From positions 62,001 to 126,000 of the forward strand of contig CAVXZK010000005.1 in assembly GCA_963766365.1 (NCBI GenBank): a stretch of DNA of 64,000 nucleotides, in the 5' to 3' direction. Each line of letters starts with the position of its first letter. Positions within the stretch are counted from its first letter, which is position 1. Source of the stretch: JALORV01 sp963766365. Lineage in GTDB: Bacteria; Pseudomonadota; Gammaproteobacteria; Burkholderiales; Burkholderiaceae_F. The notes below the pieces were generated by a model. That model was given only the letters and a program-made list of their open reading frames with translations. It searched no databases and was not told the origin of the DNA. The position numbers and the translations under genes were made by a program. Positions 26,364-36,306 of the stretch are shown here, in pieces.

Positions 26364-27554
26364 TCAGTGCAGCGGCGTGGCCGGCCGATCTTCCGCCTCT
26401 TCCGGCGGTTCGGCGTGCACGACGTGACCGGCGGCGTTCGGGAACATCGGTGCGCCGCAGTCATCGCAGAATTCGAGCGGGAACCGGTGGGCGTGCATGA
26501 TCGGCCGACTGACGCCGAGCGCGCGCAGGGCCTTTTCGACGTCTTCCATCGTCTGATCTTCATCGTCGCCCAGCAGCGGCCAGACGACGCCCTCGATGAC
26601 GGCATCGTCGTCGTTCGCCTTGGCAATGCCGATGCGGACCTCGGCGCCGGCGTTGCCCTGCGGATCTTCGAACAGGCCCGCGGCTGCGGACAGAGAAGAA
26701 GGCGCCAGGTCGTAGGCCAGCTTCAGGAACGAAATCGCGGCTTCCAGCGAAAACTGGCGCAGTTCGCGGTCCGCAAAGCGCAGCCCAGAGTGGAACGCCG
26801 TCGGTGACAGCACCCGGAAGCGACATCCGGTCAGCACCGGCTGCAGGATCGGCGCGGCCTGCTCGCGAAACGTGGACAGCGCCGCGATCTTTGCGTCCGG
26901 ATCCACGCCCAGCTCCTGCCAGTGAAAGAGCGGTGATCCTGCCGGCGTGGCAACGGCAGCGATCAGGTAGCGCGTGTCCGCCAGCATGCCGACCGGCTCG
27001 CGCAGTTTCTTCGGGTCAACGTGCAGGACGATGCCCTCGGCGGCGGCGTCGCCCAATTGCTCTGTCAGGCGCCGCACCTCGCTGAAGGCCTCTGGCAACT
27101 GGTCGATCGCGTACAGGTAATCGGCGAGCGCGACCCGCGCCGTGCGCGCGACGAGGTGACCCTGCAGCTGCGCGCGCAAGCTGTCGAGTACGGCCGACGA
27201 CAAGGTCGTTGTCGGCAGCTTGTAGCGCGACCAGGCGAGCAGCGGCACGGCGAGCAGCAGCACATCATGCGGCTTGCCATCGATGTCGACCTGCGTCGAC
27301 TCGGCGCAGCTCTCCGCCAGATCCGCGAGATCGTCATAGGCGCGCTGGCTTGTGCGCGCCAGGTCGTCCAGCGCCGCTTCGATCGCTTCGTCGCTGCGGC
27401 GGGCCAGTCGGTCGTTGAGGACCTCGATCAGCCGGCGTTGCCAGAGCTGGTCTTCGAGGCGGCTTCCGGACTCAGCAAGACGGCGCGCCATCTTGACCAG
27501 GGTCTCGGCATCAACCGAGGAACGAGCGCGCGTACTGGCGCGGTTGCGGCGCAT
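26364..27554 (-). CDS. DUF2863 family protein
   Basis: 396 residues. The start MRRNRAS at 27554 is chosen because the longer upstream reading runs into non-conserved sequence. Conserved points include ESGSRLEDQLWQRRL near residue 30 and a C-terminal FCDDCGAPMFPN, which may bind a metal. No membrane segment or signal peptide. I recognise it as a family largely confined to Betaproteobacteria and do not know its function. It lies 59 bases downstream of the 5'-nucleotidase gene on the same strand. Confidence 0.72.
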   Translation of the reverse strand: MRRNRASTRARSSVDAETLVKMARRLAESGSRLEDQLWQRRLIEVLNDRLARRSDEAIEAALDDLARTSQRAYDDLADLAESCAESTQVDIDGKPHDVLLLAVPLLAWSRYKLPTTTLSSAVLDSLRAQLQGHLVARTARVALADYLYAIDQLPEAFSEVRRLTEQLGDAAAEGIVLHVDPKKLREPVGMLADTRYLIAAVATPAGSPLFHWQELGVDPDAKIAALSTFREQAAPILQPVLTGCRFRVLSPTAFHSGLRFADRELRQFSLEAAISFLKLAYDLAPSSLSAAAGLFEDPQGNAGAEVRIGIAKANDDDAVIEGVVWPLLGDDEDQTMEDVEKALRALGVSRPIMHAHRFPLEFCDDCGAPMFPNAAGHVVHAEPPEEAEDRPATPLH

Positions 27555-27613
27555 GTTGTCCTGCTTTCTAGAGAAGGTCGGATTATCGCACCGGCACACC
27601 AATGGCGAAGGCA

Positions 27614-29344
27614 TCAACCGCCGCGGCGAATGCGCGCGACCCGGTCGGGCGCCAGCGGCTGCGCCGCCGATTCGCGGCGGATGTACTCCGTCAGTGCCTC
27701 GATGTCGAGCGGGCCGCCGACCGCGTCGACACCCTCGCGCAGCACCGAGAATCCGTCCCCGCCAAAGGCGAGGAAGTCGTTCACGGTTACGCGGTAGTGC
27801 CGGTCCGCCTCGACGCGCTGTCCGTCGAGGCGGAGCGATTCGGCGATGACGCGGTCGCCGGCCGCTCGAGTCGGATCCCAGGAATAGCTCAAGCCGCGCG
27901 ATGGCTGCAGCATGCGCGCGCGTTCCGGGTTGCGCGACGTCCACTGCTGCTCCAGCAATCGCTTGAGTTGCGTGCCGGTGAGCGTCATTGTGACCAGCGC
28001 ATTGCCGAACGGCTGCACCGCATACAGTTCGGCGTAGTTCAGCGAGCCGTTGTCTGCATGAGAGCGAAGATCGCCCCGCATGCCGCCGGAGTTCGTGAAC
28101 GCGACGACGGCGCCGTGCTCGCGCGTGGCGGCGAGCTGCGCATCGGCAATCAGCCGGCCGAGGGCGCTGTCTCCACCCCCTGAGGGGCTGCGGTCGAATG
28201 TCTCCGTGATCCGACCCACCGTCCGACTGGCGATCGGTGCCGAGCGTGTACGGTAATGCTCAACGATCGCGGCAACGCGAGGGTCGGGTTCGAGGGCTCG
28301 ATAGCGCGATGTCAACCGTTCGTCACGTGTCAGTCCGTTGGGCACTGGAACGTTGCGGGCCCGGGTCTGATTCGCGAGGATGTCGCCGCTTGCGCGATCG
28401 AGTGTCAGATCGACCACCGAGACCAGGCGGCCGAACGAGGCGCCCTGGATGACGATTCGTTCGCCGATGCGGCAGTTGTAGCCGCGGTGGGTGTGCGCCG
28501 ACAGCACGACGTCGATGGAGCGGTCGAGCTGGCGTTCGATCTCGAAGATCGCCCCGCGTGGATGGGTGCAGCCGTCGAAGCCGCCGTCCGCGTCGCCTCC
28601 CTCGTGGATCACTGCCACGAGCGCCTGCACGCCCTGGGCGCGAAGCGCTGCTGCCGCCGCATTCACCGCCTGGGCTTCCGCGATGAAACGCAGTCCGGCG
28701 ATGCCATCCGCCTTGACGATGCCCGGCGTGCCGCGTGTGACGGCGCCAATGAATCCGACGCGAACGCCGTCGACTTCCCTTACGAAGCTGGAGGCGAACA
28801 GCGGTATGCCGTTCCGATCTTCGACATTGGCGGCGACGAACGGAAAACGTGCTCCGCGATACGTTCCGTCGCTCGCGGCGCAGCTCACGCGATCGTCCGT
28901 CGATCGGTTTGGGCGGCAACTGCCCTGTTCAATGCGAGCGAGTTCCGGCGCGCCACGGTCGAATTCGTGGTTGCCGACTGCGTTGACGTCGAGGCCGATC
29001 TCGTTCATGACCTCGATCGTCGGCTCGTCGTAGAACAAACCCGAGATCAGGGGCGAAGCGCCGATCAGGTCGCCCGAGGACACCACGATGCTGTGGCGCG
29101 CCTCAGCACGTAACTGCCGGATACGAGTGGCAAGGTGGGCGGCTCCGCCGCTGCGCAGCGGGAGGGTCCGCGTCGGCTCGTCGGGATCCGGGACCTGCAC
29201 GGCGTTGTCGCCGGGCTCGAGGTGACCGTGCAAATCGTTGATCGCGATGATGCGCAGCGGCACCGTGGCCGAGGGCTGAGCTGCCACGGTCGCGGCGGCG
29301 AGCAGTGCACCGGCGATAAGAGCGGCGCGTGTCAGTGGAGGCAC
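27614..29344 (-). CDS. Periplasmic 5'-nucleotidase / cyclic phosphodiesterase family protein
   Basis: 576 residues. Signal peptide to about residue 22 (LIAGALLAAATVAAQ). Metallophosphatase domain with INDLHGH (D and H ligands), GNHEFDRG and AHTHRGYNC; C-terminal 5'-nucleotidase domain with FTNSGGMRGDL and FGNALVTMTLTGTQLKRLL. UshA-type enzymes use two metal ions to dephosphorylate nucleotides or open 2',3'-cyclic nucleotides in the periplasm. Substrate choice cannot be read from the sequence. Divergent from the MFS gene. Confidence 0.9.
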   Translation of the reverse strand: MPPLTRAALIAGALLAAATVAAQPSATVPLRIIAINDLHGHLEPGDNAVQVPDPDEPTRTLPLRSGGAAHLATRIRQLRAEARHSIVVSSGDLIGASPLISGLFYDEPTIEVMNEIGLDVNAVGNHEFDRGAPELARIEQGSCRPNRSTDDRVSCAASDGTYRGARFPFVAANVEDRNGIPLFASSFVREVDGVRVGFIGAVTRGTPGIVKADGIAGLRFIAEAQAVNAAAAALRAQGVQALVAVIHEGGDADGGFDGCTHPRGAIFEIERQLDRSIDVVLSAHTHRGYNCRIGERIVIQGASFGRLVSVVDLTLDRASGDILANQTRARNVPVPNGLTRDERLTSRYRALEPDPRVAAIVEHYRTRSAPIASRTVGRITETFDRSPSGGGDSALGRLIADAQLAATREHGAVVAFTNSGGMRGDLRSHADNGSLNYAELYAVQPFGNALVTMTLTGTQLKRLLEQQWTSRNPERARMLQPSRGLSYSWDPTRAAGDRVIAESLRLDGQRVEADRHYRVTVNDFLAFGGDGFSVLREGVDAVGGPLDIEALTEYIRRESAAQPLAPDRVARIRRGG

Positions 29345-29472
29345 GGTCGAAGAGGGGGCGTCTGATTTCGTGAATGTGCAAGCTTAGCCGCGCATCGATC
29401 CGGCGCAGGGGGCGAACACACACCTCTGTTACAGTCGATTGGTCGGTTTTTCCCTCTCTTGTCGCGCCTCAT

Positions 29473-30723
29473 ATGAGTGCACCCGCCGCGGCCCCGTCCT
29501 TGCGCAGTGACGCCGAAGTCATCGGACTCGTCGGCCTCGCGCACGGCACATCGCACTTCTTCCACCTGATGTTGCCGCCGCTGTTTCCGTGGTTGATGCG
29601 GGACTTCTCGCTCAGCTATACGGAGGCCGGCCTGCTGATGACGGTGTTCTTCGTCGTCAGTGGTATCGGCCAGGCGATCGCGGGGTTCGTCGTGGATCGT
29701 GTCGGCGCCCGCCCGGTGCTCTTCTTCGGCATTGCGCTGCTGGCGACCTCGGGGGTCCTGCTGGGCCTTTCAGGCAGCTACGGCATGCTGGTGCTGACAG
29801 CCACCGTGGCGGGGCTCGGCAACAGCATCTTTCATCCGGCCGACTTCACGTTGCTGAACCACCGCGTTGCCGCGCCACGGCTGGGGCACGCCTTCTCCGT
29901 CCATGGACTGTCCGGCAATCTGGGCTGGGCCGCCGCGCCCGTTTTCATGGCGGGCATTGCCAGCGTGACCGACTGGCACATCGCCGGCTTTGCGGCGGCC
30001 GGAGTGGGATTCACCGTGCTGGTGATTCTCTGGCTGCGCCGTGATGTGCTTGCCGATGCGGCGCGTGGGCTGGTGACCCATGGAGACAGTCGCGAAGCGA
30101 CGAACTCGTCACAACTGGGGTTCCTGCAGTCCGGTGCGGTGTGGCTGTGCTTTGCGTTCTTCTTCCTGACGACCGCGGCCTTCGGGATCCTGCAGAACTA
30201 CGCGCCGGCCATCCTTGGCGAGGTCTACGGGGTCTCGCTGACGATGGCGACGGCGGGCCTCACCGCGTACCTGCTCGGCAGCGCGGCGGGGATGCTGACC
30301 GGCGGTTTTCTGGCGGCGCGCAGCGAGCAGAACGAGCGGCTGATCGCCGTGGCCCTGGGATTGGCCGCCACGACGGCGACCGTCATTGCCTCGGGCGCTG
30401 CCGCCGCGTGGATGCTGCTTCCGCTGATGACGGTCATGGGCTTTGGCGTCGGCGTCGCCGGGCCCAATCGCGACCTGCTGGTGCGTCGTGCAGCGACGAG
30501 CCGCTTCGGCAGGGCCGCCTTCGGGCGCGTCTACGGATTCGTCTATTCCGGCCTCGACACTGGGCTGGCGATGTCACCGGTGCTTTTCGGTCCTTTGCTT
30601 GATGCCGGCCGCTTCAAGGAGGCGCTGGCGGCCGTGGCAGTGCTGCAGGTCGCTGCGCTGCTGACGGCCTGGCGCGTCGGCAGTTCCGCTCGCGCTGTGC
30701 AGTCCCAGGAACGGCACGCATGA
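29473..30723 (+). CDS. Major facilitator superfamily transporter
   Basis: 416 residues and twelve predicted membrane segments. The start MSAPAAAPSL at 29473 gives a short cytoplasmic N-terminus; the upstream extension is not hydrophobic or conserved-looking. Segment DRVGARPVLFFGIAL carries the loop 2-3 motif of MFS proteins, and GLGNSIFHPADFTLLNHRV resembles the fosmidomycin-resistance (Fsr-like) branch. Substrate unknown. Its stop overlaps the RraA-like start by four bases (ATGA). Confidence 0.87.
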   Translation: MSAPAAAPSLRSDAEVIGLVGLAHGTSHFFHLMLPPLFPWLMRDFSLSYTEAGLLMTVFFVVSGIGQAIAGFVVDRVGARPVLFFGIALLATSGVLLGLSGSYGMLVLTATVAGLGNSIFHPADFTLLNHRVAAPRLGHAFSVHGLSGNLGWAAAPVFMAGIASVTDWHIAGFAAAGVGFTVLVILWLRRDVLADAARGLVTHGDSREATNSSQLGFLQSGAVWLCFAFFFLTTAAFGILQNYAPAILGEVYGVSLTMATAGLTAYLLGSAAGMLTGGFLAARSEQNERLIAVALGLAATTATVIASGAAAAWMLLPLMTVMGFGVGVAGPNRDLLVRRAATSRFGRAAFGRVYGFVYSGLDTGLAMSPVLFGPLLDAGRFKEALAAVAVLQVAALLTAWRVGSSARAVQSQERHA

Positions 30724-31223
30724 GCGAGTTGACGTTCGCGACCACTGATCTACTCGATGCGCACGAGGCCGATATCGAGGCCGGGCGCGTGCGTGTTTTC
30801 CAGCCGGCGTTCATTGCGCTGGGGCGGCGGCGGGCGTTCGCCGGCGAAGTCGTGACGCTGAAGCTGTTCGAGGACAACAGCCTGCTTGCCGATCTGGTCA
30901 AGACGCCCGGCTTGGGGCGCGTCGTCGTTGTCGATGGCGGTGGCAGCCTGCGCTGCGGAGTGTTTGGCGGCAACCTCGCGGCGTCGGCGGCGCGCAATGG
31001 CTGGGCCGGGGTCGTGATCCATGGTTGCGCGCGCGATGCCGATGAAATCGACACCTGTGACATCGGCCTGCGCGCGCTCGCGCTGAATCCGCGACGGTCG
31101 GCCAAGCGCGGAGAGGGGCAACGCGACATGGTGGTTGCCTTCCTTGGAGTCACGATCCGCCCGGGCGACTGGCTCTATGCGGACCGCGACGGTGTCATCG
31201 TCAGCGACGGGCCGCTGCACTGA
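30720..31223 (+). CDS. rraA: RraA family protein (ribonuclease regulator / HMG aldolase type)
   Basis: 167 residues. FEDNSLLADLV and GRVVVVDGGGSLRCGVFGGNLA followed by GWAGVVIHGCARD and YADRDGVIVSD match the RraA fold. Members either inhibit RNase E or act as divalent-metal 4-hydroxy-4-methyl-2-oxoglutarate/oxaloacetate aldolases; the G-G-N-L-A and R-D segments needed for the aldolase site are present. Translationally coupled to the MFS transporter, which could supply an aldolase substrate, but that is speculation. Confidence 0.88.
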   Translation: MSELTFATTDLLDAHEADIEAGRVRVFQPAFIALGRRRAFAGEVVTLKLFEDNSLLADLVKTPGLGRVVVVDGGGSLRCGVFGGNLAASAARNGWAGVVIHGCARDADEIDTCDIGLRALALNPRRSAKRGEGQRDMVVAFLGVTIRPGDWLYADRDGVIVSDGPLH

Positions 31224-31278
31224 CGCGAGGTTGCTGCCGGGACACCTCCCCGAGTGGCTCTTTCAGATGATGCGCGGC

Positions 31279-31363
31279 GTTTCGCAACACGAAACAGAGC
31301 CTCGTGCGGAGCAGCACAGAGCGTTTCATAGTGCTACATTTTGTTCTGTATTGCGAAATGTAG
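31279..31363. promoter_or_regulatory. AT-rich aceA upstream region with inverted repeats
   Basis: The 287 bases before aceA include an unusually AT-rich stretch (31320-31420). It contains GTTTCG-CAACA-CGAAAC (31279-31295), CTACATTT (31334-31341) facing AAATGTAG (31356-31363), and TTTCGCAA at 31280 repeated in reverse complement as TTGCGAAA at 31351. A TTGACT at 31416-31421 could be a -35, but no matching -10 at 17 bp was found. Operator function is inferred from the symmetry and from the usual carbon-source control of aceA. Confidence 0.45.
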
Positions 31364-31510
31364 AAGATAAAGCATTGAAATGCAAACGTTTAGTTTGTAG
31401 TCTTATATATGTTAATTGACTTGCTGCACCGCGTAATGGGTCGTACGATTCGGCGATCCGTGTTGCATCACGGATAGGCATATCGACGTTGTCCATTGAG
31501 GAGAAATTGA

Positions 31511-32830
<1,320 letters not shown>

Positions 32831-32847
32831 TTCCCGGCGACTTGTGC

Positions 32848-32879
32848 AAAGGGCCGCGGCGACGCGGCCCTTTTGCTTT
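32848..32879 (+). terminator. Intrinsic terminator after aceA
   Basis: AAAGGGCCGCG (32848-32858) pairs with CGCGGCCCTTT (32863-32873) around GCGA, and a T-rich tail (TTTTGCTTT) follows. Confidence 0.9.
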
Positions 32880-32960
32880 GGGCACCACATGGCGCGCAGG
32901 GCGAGCCAACGGACCTTCACCTATACTCGACGCCAGAGGGAAACCCGGGGGAGAGACACG

Positions 32961-33659
32961 ATGCGTGCCGCGCTCTTTGACGTCTTTGGCACCTTGCTGG
33001 ACGTCTATTCGGTCACGCGGCGGGCCGAGGAGCTTTATCCCGGTGAAGGCGCACGGCTGGCCGTTCTCTGGCGGGACAAACAGCTCGAGTACTCGCGTCT
33101 GCGAACCCTGTCGGGCCGCTACGTGCCGTTTTCGCAGGTGACGCGCGATGCGCTGGTCTTTGCCTTGCGGGCCCTGAAGCTCACGTCGGACGGCGGACAG
33201 GTCAACCAGCTGCTTGACGAGTACAAGCGCCTGGCCCCGTTCGTCGACGTGGCGCCCACGCTCGAGCGGCTGCAACGGGCCGGCGTGCGCACCGGCGTGC
33301 TGTCCAACGGCGATTCCGAAATGCTCGAACCCGTGCTGGTCACGTCGGGGCTGCATCGCTACATCGACATCGTGCTGTCGGCCGATCAGGTGAAGGCTTT
33401 CAAGACCTCGCCCCTCGTCTACGCGCTGGGACCGCGCGTGCTGAAGGTACCGGCCGACCAGATTCTTTTCGTGTCCAGCAACGGCTGGGACGCGATCGGC
33501 GCCGCCTGGTTCGGCTACACGAGTTTCTGGGTCAACCGGTCGGGCCTGCCGCTCGACGAGCTTGGCGGCCGTCCCCATGGAACGGGAGCGACGCTCGCCG
33601 ACGCCGCCGAATTTCTGCTTTCCTTTTCAACTCGAATCAAGACGGAGACTGCTGCATGA
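32961..33659 (+). CDS. HAD-family (S)-2-haloacid dehalogenase type II
   Basis: 232 residues from ATG 32961, with GGGGAGAG upstream. HAD motif I is FDVFGTLLD with the nucleophile Asp at residue 7; WRDKQLEYSRLRTL carries the Arg expected to hold the substrate; LSNGD is motif II, AFKTSP supplies the Lys and FVSSNGWDAIGA is the motif that marks L-2-haloacid dehalogenases rather than phosphatases. The activity would turn chloroacetate into glycolate. Its stop overlaps the aceB ATG (ATGA), so it is coupled to malate synthase. Confidence 0.83.
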   Translation: MRAALFDVFGTLLDVYSVTRRAEELYPGEGARLAVLWRDKQLEYSRLRTLSGRYVPFSQVTRDALVFALRALKLTSDGGQVNQLLDEYKRLAPFVDVAPTLERLQRAGVRTGVLSNGDSEMLEPVLVTSGLHRYIDIVLSADQVKAFKTSPLVYALGPRVLKVPADQILFVSSNGWDAIGAAWFGYTSFWVNRSGLPLDELGGRPHGTGATLADAAEFLLSFSTRIKTETAA

Positions 33660-35239
33660 GCACCCCCACCGGCGTCCAGATCACGGCGCCGCTAGCGCCC
33701 GGCTACGATCGCATCCTCACTGCCGACGCGCTGGCGCTGGTCGCAAAGCTTCACCGCACGTTCGAACCGCGCCGGCAGGAGTTGCTGGCGGCGCGCGCCG
33801 AGCGCGCGAAGCGGCTTGATGCCGGCGAGCGGCCCGACTTCCTGCCCCAGACCAACAACGTGCGTGAAGGCAGCTGGACCATCGCGCCGATCCCTGCCGA
33901 CCTGCATTGCCGGCGCGTCGAGATCACCGGGCCGGTCGAGCGCAAGATGATCATCAATGCGCTCAATTCCGGGGCCGACTCGTACATGACCGACTTCGAG
34001 GACAGCAACGCGCCGAACTGGGACAACCAGATCACGGGCCAGATCAACCTGATCGATGCGATCCGCCGCACGATCCTCCTGGATCAGGGCGGCAAGATCT
34101 ACAAGCTGAACGACAAGGTGGCGACGCTGGTCGTGCGCCCGCGTGGCTGGCATCTCGATGAGAAGCACGTGCTGATCGACGGCAAGCGGGTGTCGGGCGG
34201 CATCTTCGACTTCGCGCTGTACATGTTCCACAACGCAAAGGAGCTGATCGCGCGCGGCAGCGGTCCCTACTTCTATCTGCCGAAAATGGAGTCGCATCTT
34301 GAGGCGCGGCTGTGGAATGAGATCTTCGTCGCAACGCAGAAGGAACTCGGGATCCCGCAGGGGACGATCAAGGCGACGGTCCTCATCGAGACTGTCCTCG
34401 CTGCGTTCGAGATGGACGAGATCCTGTACGAGCTGCGCGAGCATTCGGCGGGACTGAATGCCGGGCGCTGGGACTACATCTTCTCGTGCATCAAGAAGTT
34501 CAAGGTCGACAAGAATTTCTGCCTTGCAGACCGGGCGAAGGTCACGATGACGGCGCCTTTCATGCGCGCCTACGCGCTGCTGCTGCTCGCAACCTGCCAC
34601 AAGCGCAATGCACCGGCGATCGGAGGCATGAGCGCGCTCATCCCGATCAAGAACGATCCGGTCAAGAACGAGCAGGCGCTCGGTGGCGTGCGTTCCGACA
34701 AGGCCCGTGACGCCACGGATGGTTATGACGGCGGCTGGGTCGCGCATCCCGGCCTGGTGCCGATAGCGATGGAAGAATTCGTCAAGGTCCTGGGCGACCG
34801 CAAGAACCAGATCGACAAGAAGCGCGACGACATCAAGGTCACTGCCTCGGACCTGCTGAACTTCCAGCCGGAGACGCCGATCACCGAGGCTGGCCTGCGA
34901 ATGAACATCAACGTCGGCATCCATTACCTCGGCTCGTGGCTGGCCGGCAATGGCTGCGTGCCGATCCACGACCTGATGGAAGACGCCGCGACTGCCGAGA
35001 TCAGCCGCTCGCAGGTGTGGCAGTGGATCCGCTCGCCCAAGGGCAAACTGGATGACGGACGCAAGGTCACGGCCGATATGGTGCGCTCGCTGATTCCCGA
35101 GGAACTGGCGAAGGTGAAGGCCGATGTCGGCCCGAACTCGCCGACCTATGACCGCGCAGCGCAGATCTTCGAGAAGATGAGCACGCAGGAAGCGTTTGCC
35201 GAATTCCTGACACTGCCGCTGTACGAGGAGATTGCCTGA
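33656..35239 (+). CDS. aceB: Malate synthase A
   Basis: 527 residues, the short A-type enzyme. Condenses glyoxylate with acetyl-CoA to malate, the second glyoxylate-shunt step. DFEDSNAPNWDNQ near residue 105 is the conserved active-site segment, with catalytic Arg and Asp expected in VVRPRGWHLDE and NVGIHYLGSWL. It overlaps the haloacid dehalogenase gene by four bases, and a 48-residue Cys-rich gene follows 78 bases later. Confidence 0.97.
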   Translation: MSTPTGVQITAPLAPGYDRILTADALALVAKLHRTFEPRRQELLAARAERAKRLDAGERPDFLPQTNNVREGSWTIAPIPADLHCRRVEITGPVERKMIINALNSGADSYMTDFEDSNAPNWDNQITGQINLIDAIRRTILLDQGGKIYKLNDKVATLVVRPRGWHLDEKHVLIDGKRVSGGIFDFALYMFHNAKELIARGSGPYFYLPKMESHLEARLWNEIFVATQKELGIPQGTIKATVLIETVLAAFEMDEILYELREHSAGLNAGRWDYIFSCIKKFKVDKNFCLADRAKVTMTAPFMRAYALLLLATCHKRNAPAIGGMSALIPIKNDPVKNEQALGGVRSDKARDATDGYDGGWVAHPGLVPIAMEEFVKVLGDRKNQIDKKRDDIKVTASDLLNFQPETPITEAGLRMNINVGIHYLGSWLAGNGCVPIHDLMEDAATAEISRSQVWQWIRSPKGKLDDGRKVTADMVRSLIPEELAKVKADVGPNSPTYDRAAQIFEKMSTQEAFAEFLTLPLYEEIA

Positions 35240-35317
35240 CGCTCTGCGACGGGTGAGGCGCGTCCGCCGGGCGCGCCGTGCAATGGCGTCGATCTGGCGC
35301 CGGGGAAGGGGACTGCA

Positions 35318-35464
35318 ATGACGCTGTGTCCGATTGCCGTGGTCGCGGGCTGTGAGAAATGCCCTGCGTTCAAGATCTGTCCGCTGAAAGGCATAGTGGG
35401 CAGCCCGCCGAAGGCAGCCGAGCCGCACAAGGCGCCTCACAAGAAGGCGGCGAAGAGCAGGTAG
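35318..35464 (+). CDS. Small four-cysteine protein of unknown function
   Basis: 48 residues, ATG 35318 to TAG 35462-35464, with AAGGGG seven bases before the start. The first half reads CPIAVVAGCEKCPAFKICP, giving C4, C12, C15 and C21, a spacing suited to one metal ion or a disulfide pair; the second half is a Lys/Pro/Ala-rich tail. I recall similar short proteins with CPIAxxxGCxKCPxFxxCPLKG in other Betaproteobacteria but know of no assigned function. Position after aceB suggests co-transcription. Confidence 0.68.
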   Translation: MTLCPIAVVAGCEKCPAFKICPLKGIVGSPPKAAEPHKAPHKKAAKSR

Positions 35465-35468
35465 CCGA

Positions 35469-35495
35469 ACCGGCGCTGCACTGCGCAGCGCCGGT
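35469..35495. terminator. Hairpin between convergent genes
   Basis: ACCGGCGCTGC (35469-35479) pairs perfectly with GCAGCGCCGGT (35485-35495) around ACTGC. The stem is strong, but there is no T-tract on either side, so intrinsic termination is likely but weaker than usual. Confidence 0.6.
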
Positions 35496-35509
35496 GTTAC
35501 GCGGCCGAC

Positions 35510-36289
35510 TTAGTCCTCGAGCTCTGCTTTCGCCAGCTCGACGTCGAGCTTCTCCATCGCATCGAGTGGTTCGCACGCCACGGCTTCGCCGTAAAGCTTC
35601 TCGGCTTCCTTCAGCGCCTTCTTGCCCTCGAGCATCACCAGACCGTTCGCGTACTCGATGCGGGCGATCGCCGAATCGGGCATCAGCTTCAGTGCAGCCT
35701 GGAAGTTCTTCAGGGCGACGTCCTTCTTTGCGCCGTAGGTGAGACCCCCGATCATCGCGCCGACCTTGTCGATCACCTCGGCGTGGTACGAACCGAGTGC
35801 GATGTGCGCATCGGCGTGTTTGGGAGCCAGCTTGATCGTGGTCTCGAGTGCAGCCTTGACCTTGCCGCCGATGCCCTGCGCCAGTGCCTTGGCCACCGAG
35901 ATGCCCTGCGCATACCGGCCCAGCGCGTAGGCCTGCCAGTAGAACGCGTTGGCGTTCTTCGGCTCCTTGGCCTGCAGCGCCTCGGCGCGCTCAGCCACTT
36001 CCTCGAAGAGTTCGAGCTTGCGCTTGTCGTTCTCCTCTAGATAGTTCGCGTAAATTGCCTGTGCCTTGTTCGCGACGTTGGTTCCGTCGACACCCGCTTT
36101 CAGCCCCAGTTCCGAGGCCTTCTGGAAGTCGCCGGCATGGAAGGCAAGCCATGCGTCGACCACGGCCTCGTTCTTCGGAAACGGCTCGGCGTCTCCCTTG
36201 TGTAGCCGATCCCAAGCCTTCTTCAGCGTCGCCGCCGTGTACTGATACGTCTTGTCCGCATACGGAAACTTTGCCCACGCCTTGGCCAT
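35510..36289 (-). CDS. TPR-like helical repeat protein
   Basis: 259 residues from ATG 36289 (AGGAGA upstream). No signal peptide or membrane segment. Helical pairs rich in Ala/Leu/Lys recur, for example HAGDFQKASELGLKAG, KHADAHIALGSYHAEV and DVALKNFQAALKLMPDS, the last two matching the tetratricopeptide pattern. Probably a cytoplasmic protein-binding scaffold. It starts 17 bases after the TetR stop on the same strand, so the two probably form one transcript. Function unknown. Confidence 0.7.
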   Translation of the reverse strand: MAKAWAKFPYADKTYQYTAATLKKAWDRLHKGDAEPFPKNEAVVDAWLAFHAGDFQKASELGLKAGVDGTNVANKAQAIYANYLEENDKRKLELFEEVAERAEALQAKEPKNANAFYWQAYALGRYAQGISVAKALAQGIGGKVKAALETTIKLAPKHADAHIALGSYHAEVIDKVGAMIGGLTYGAKKDVALKNFQAALKLMPDSAIARIEYANGLVMLEGKKALKEAEKLYGEAVACEPLDAMEKLDVELAKAELED

Positions 36290-36306
36290 TGGCTCTCCTT
36301 TTTTGT

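Noticed and set aside
33692..35440. 582-codon open frame on the minus strand
   Set aside because: Antisense shadow of aceB; the plus-strand product is an unmistakable malate synthase.
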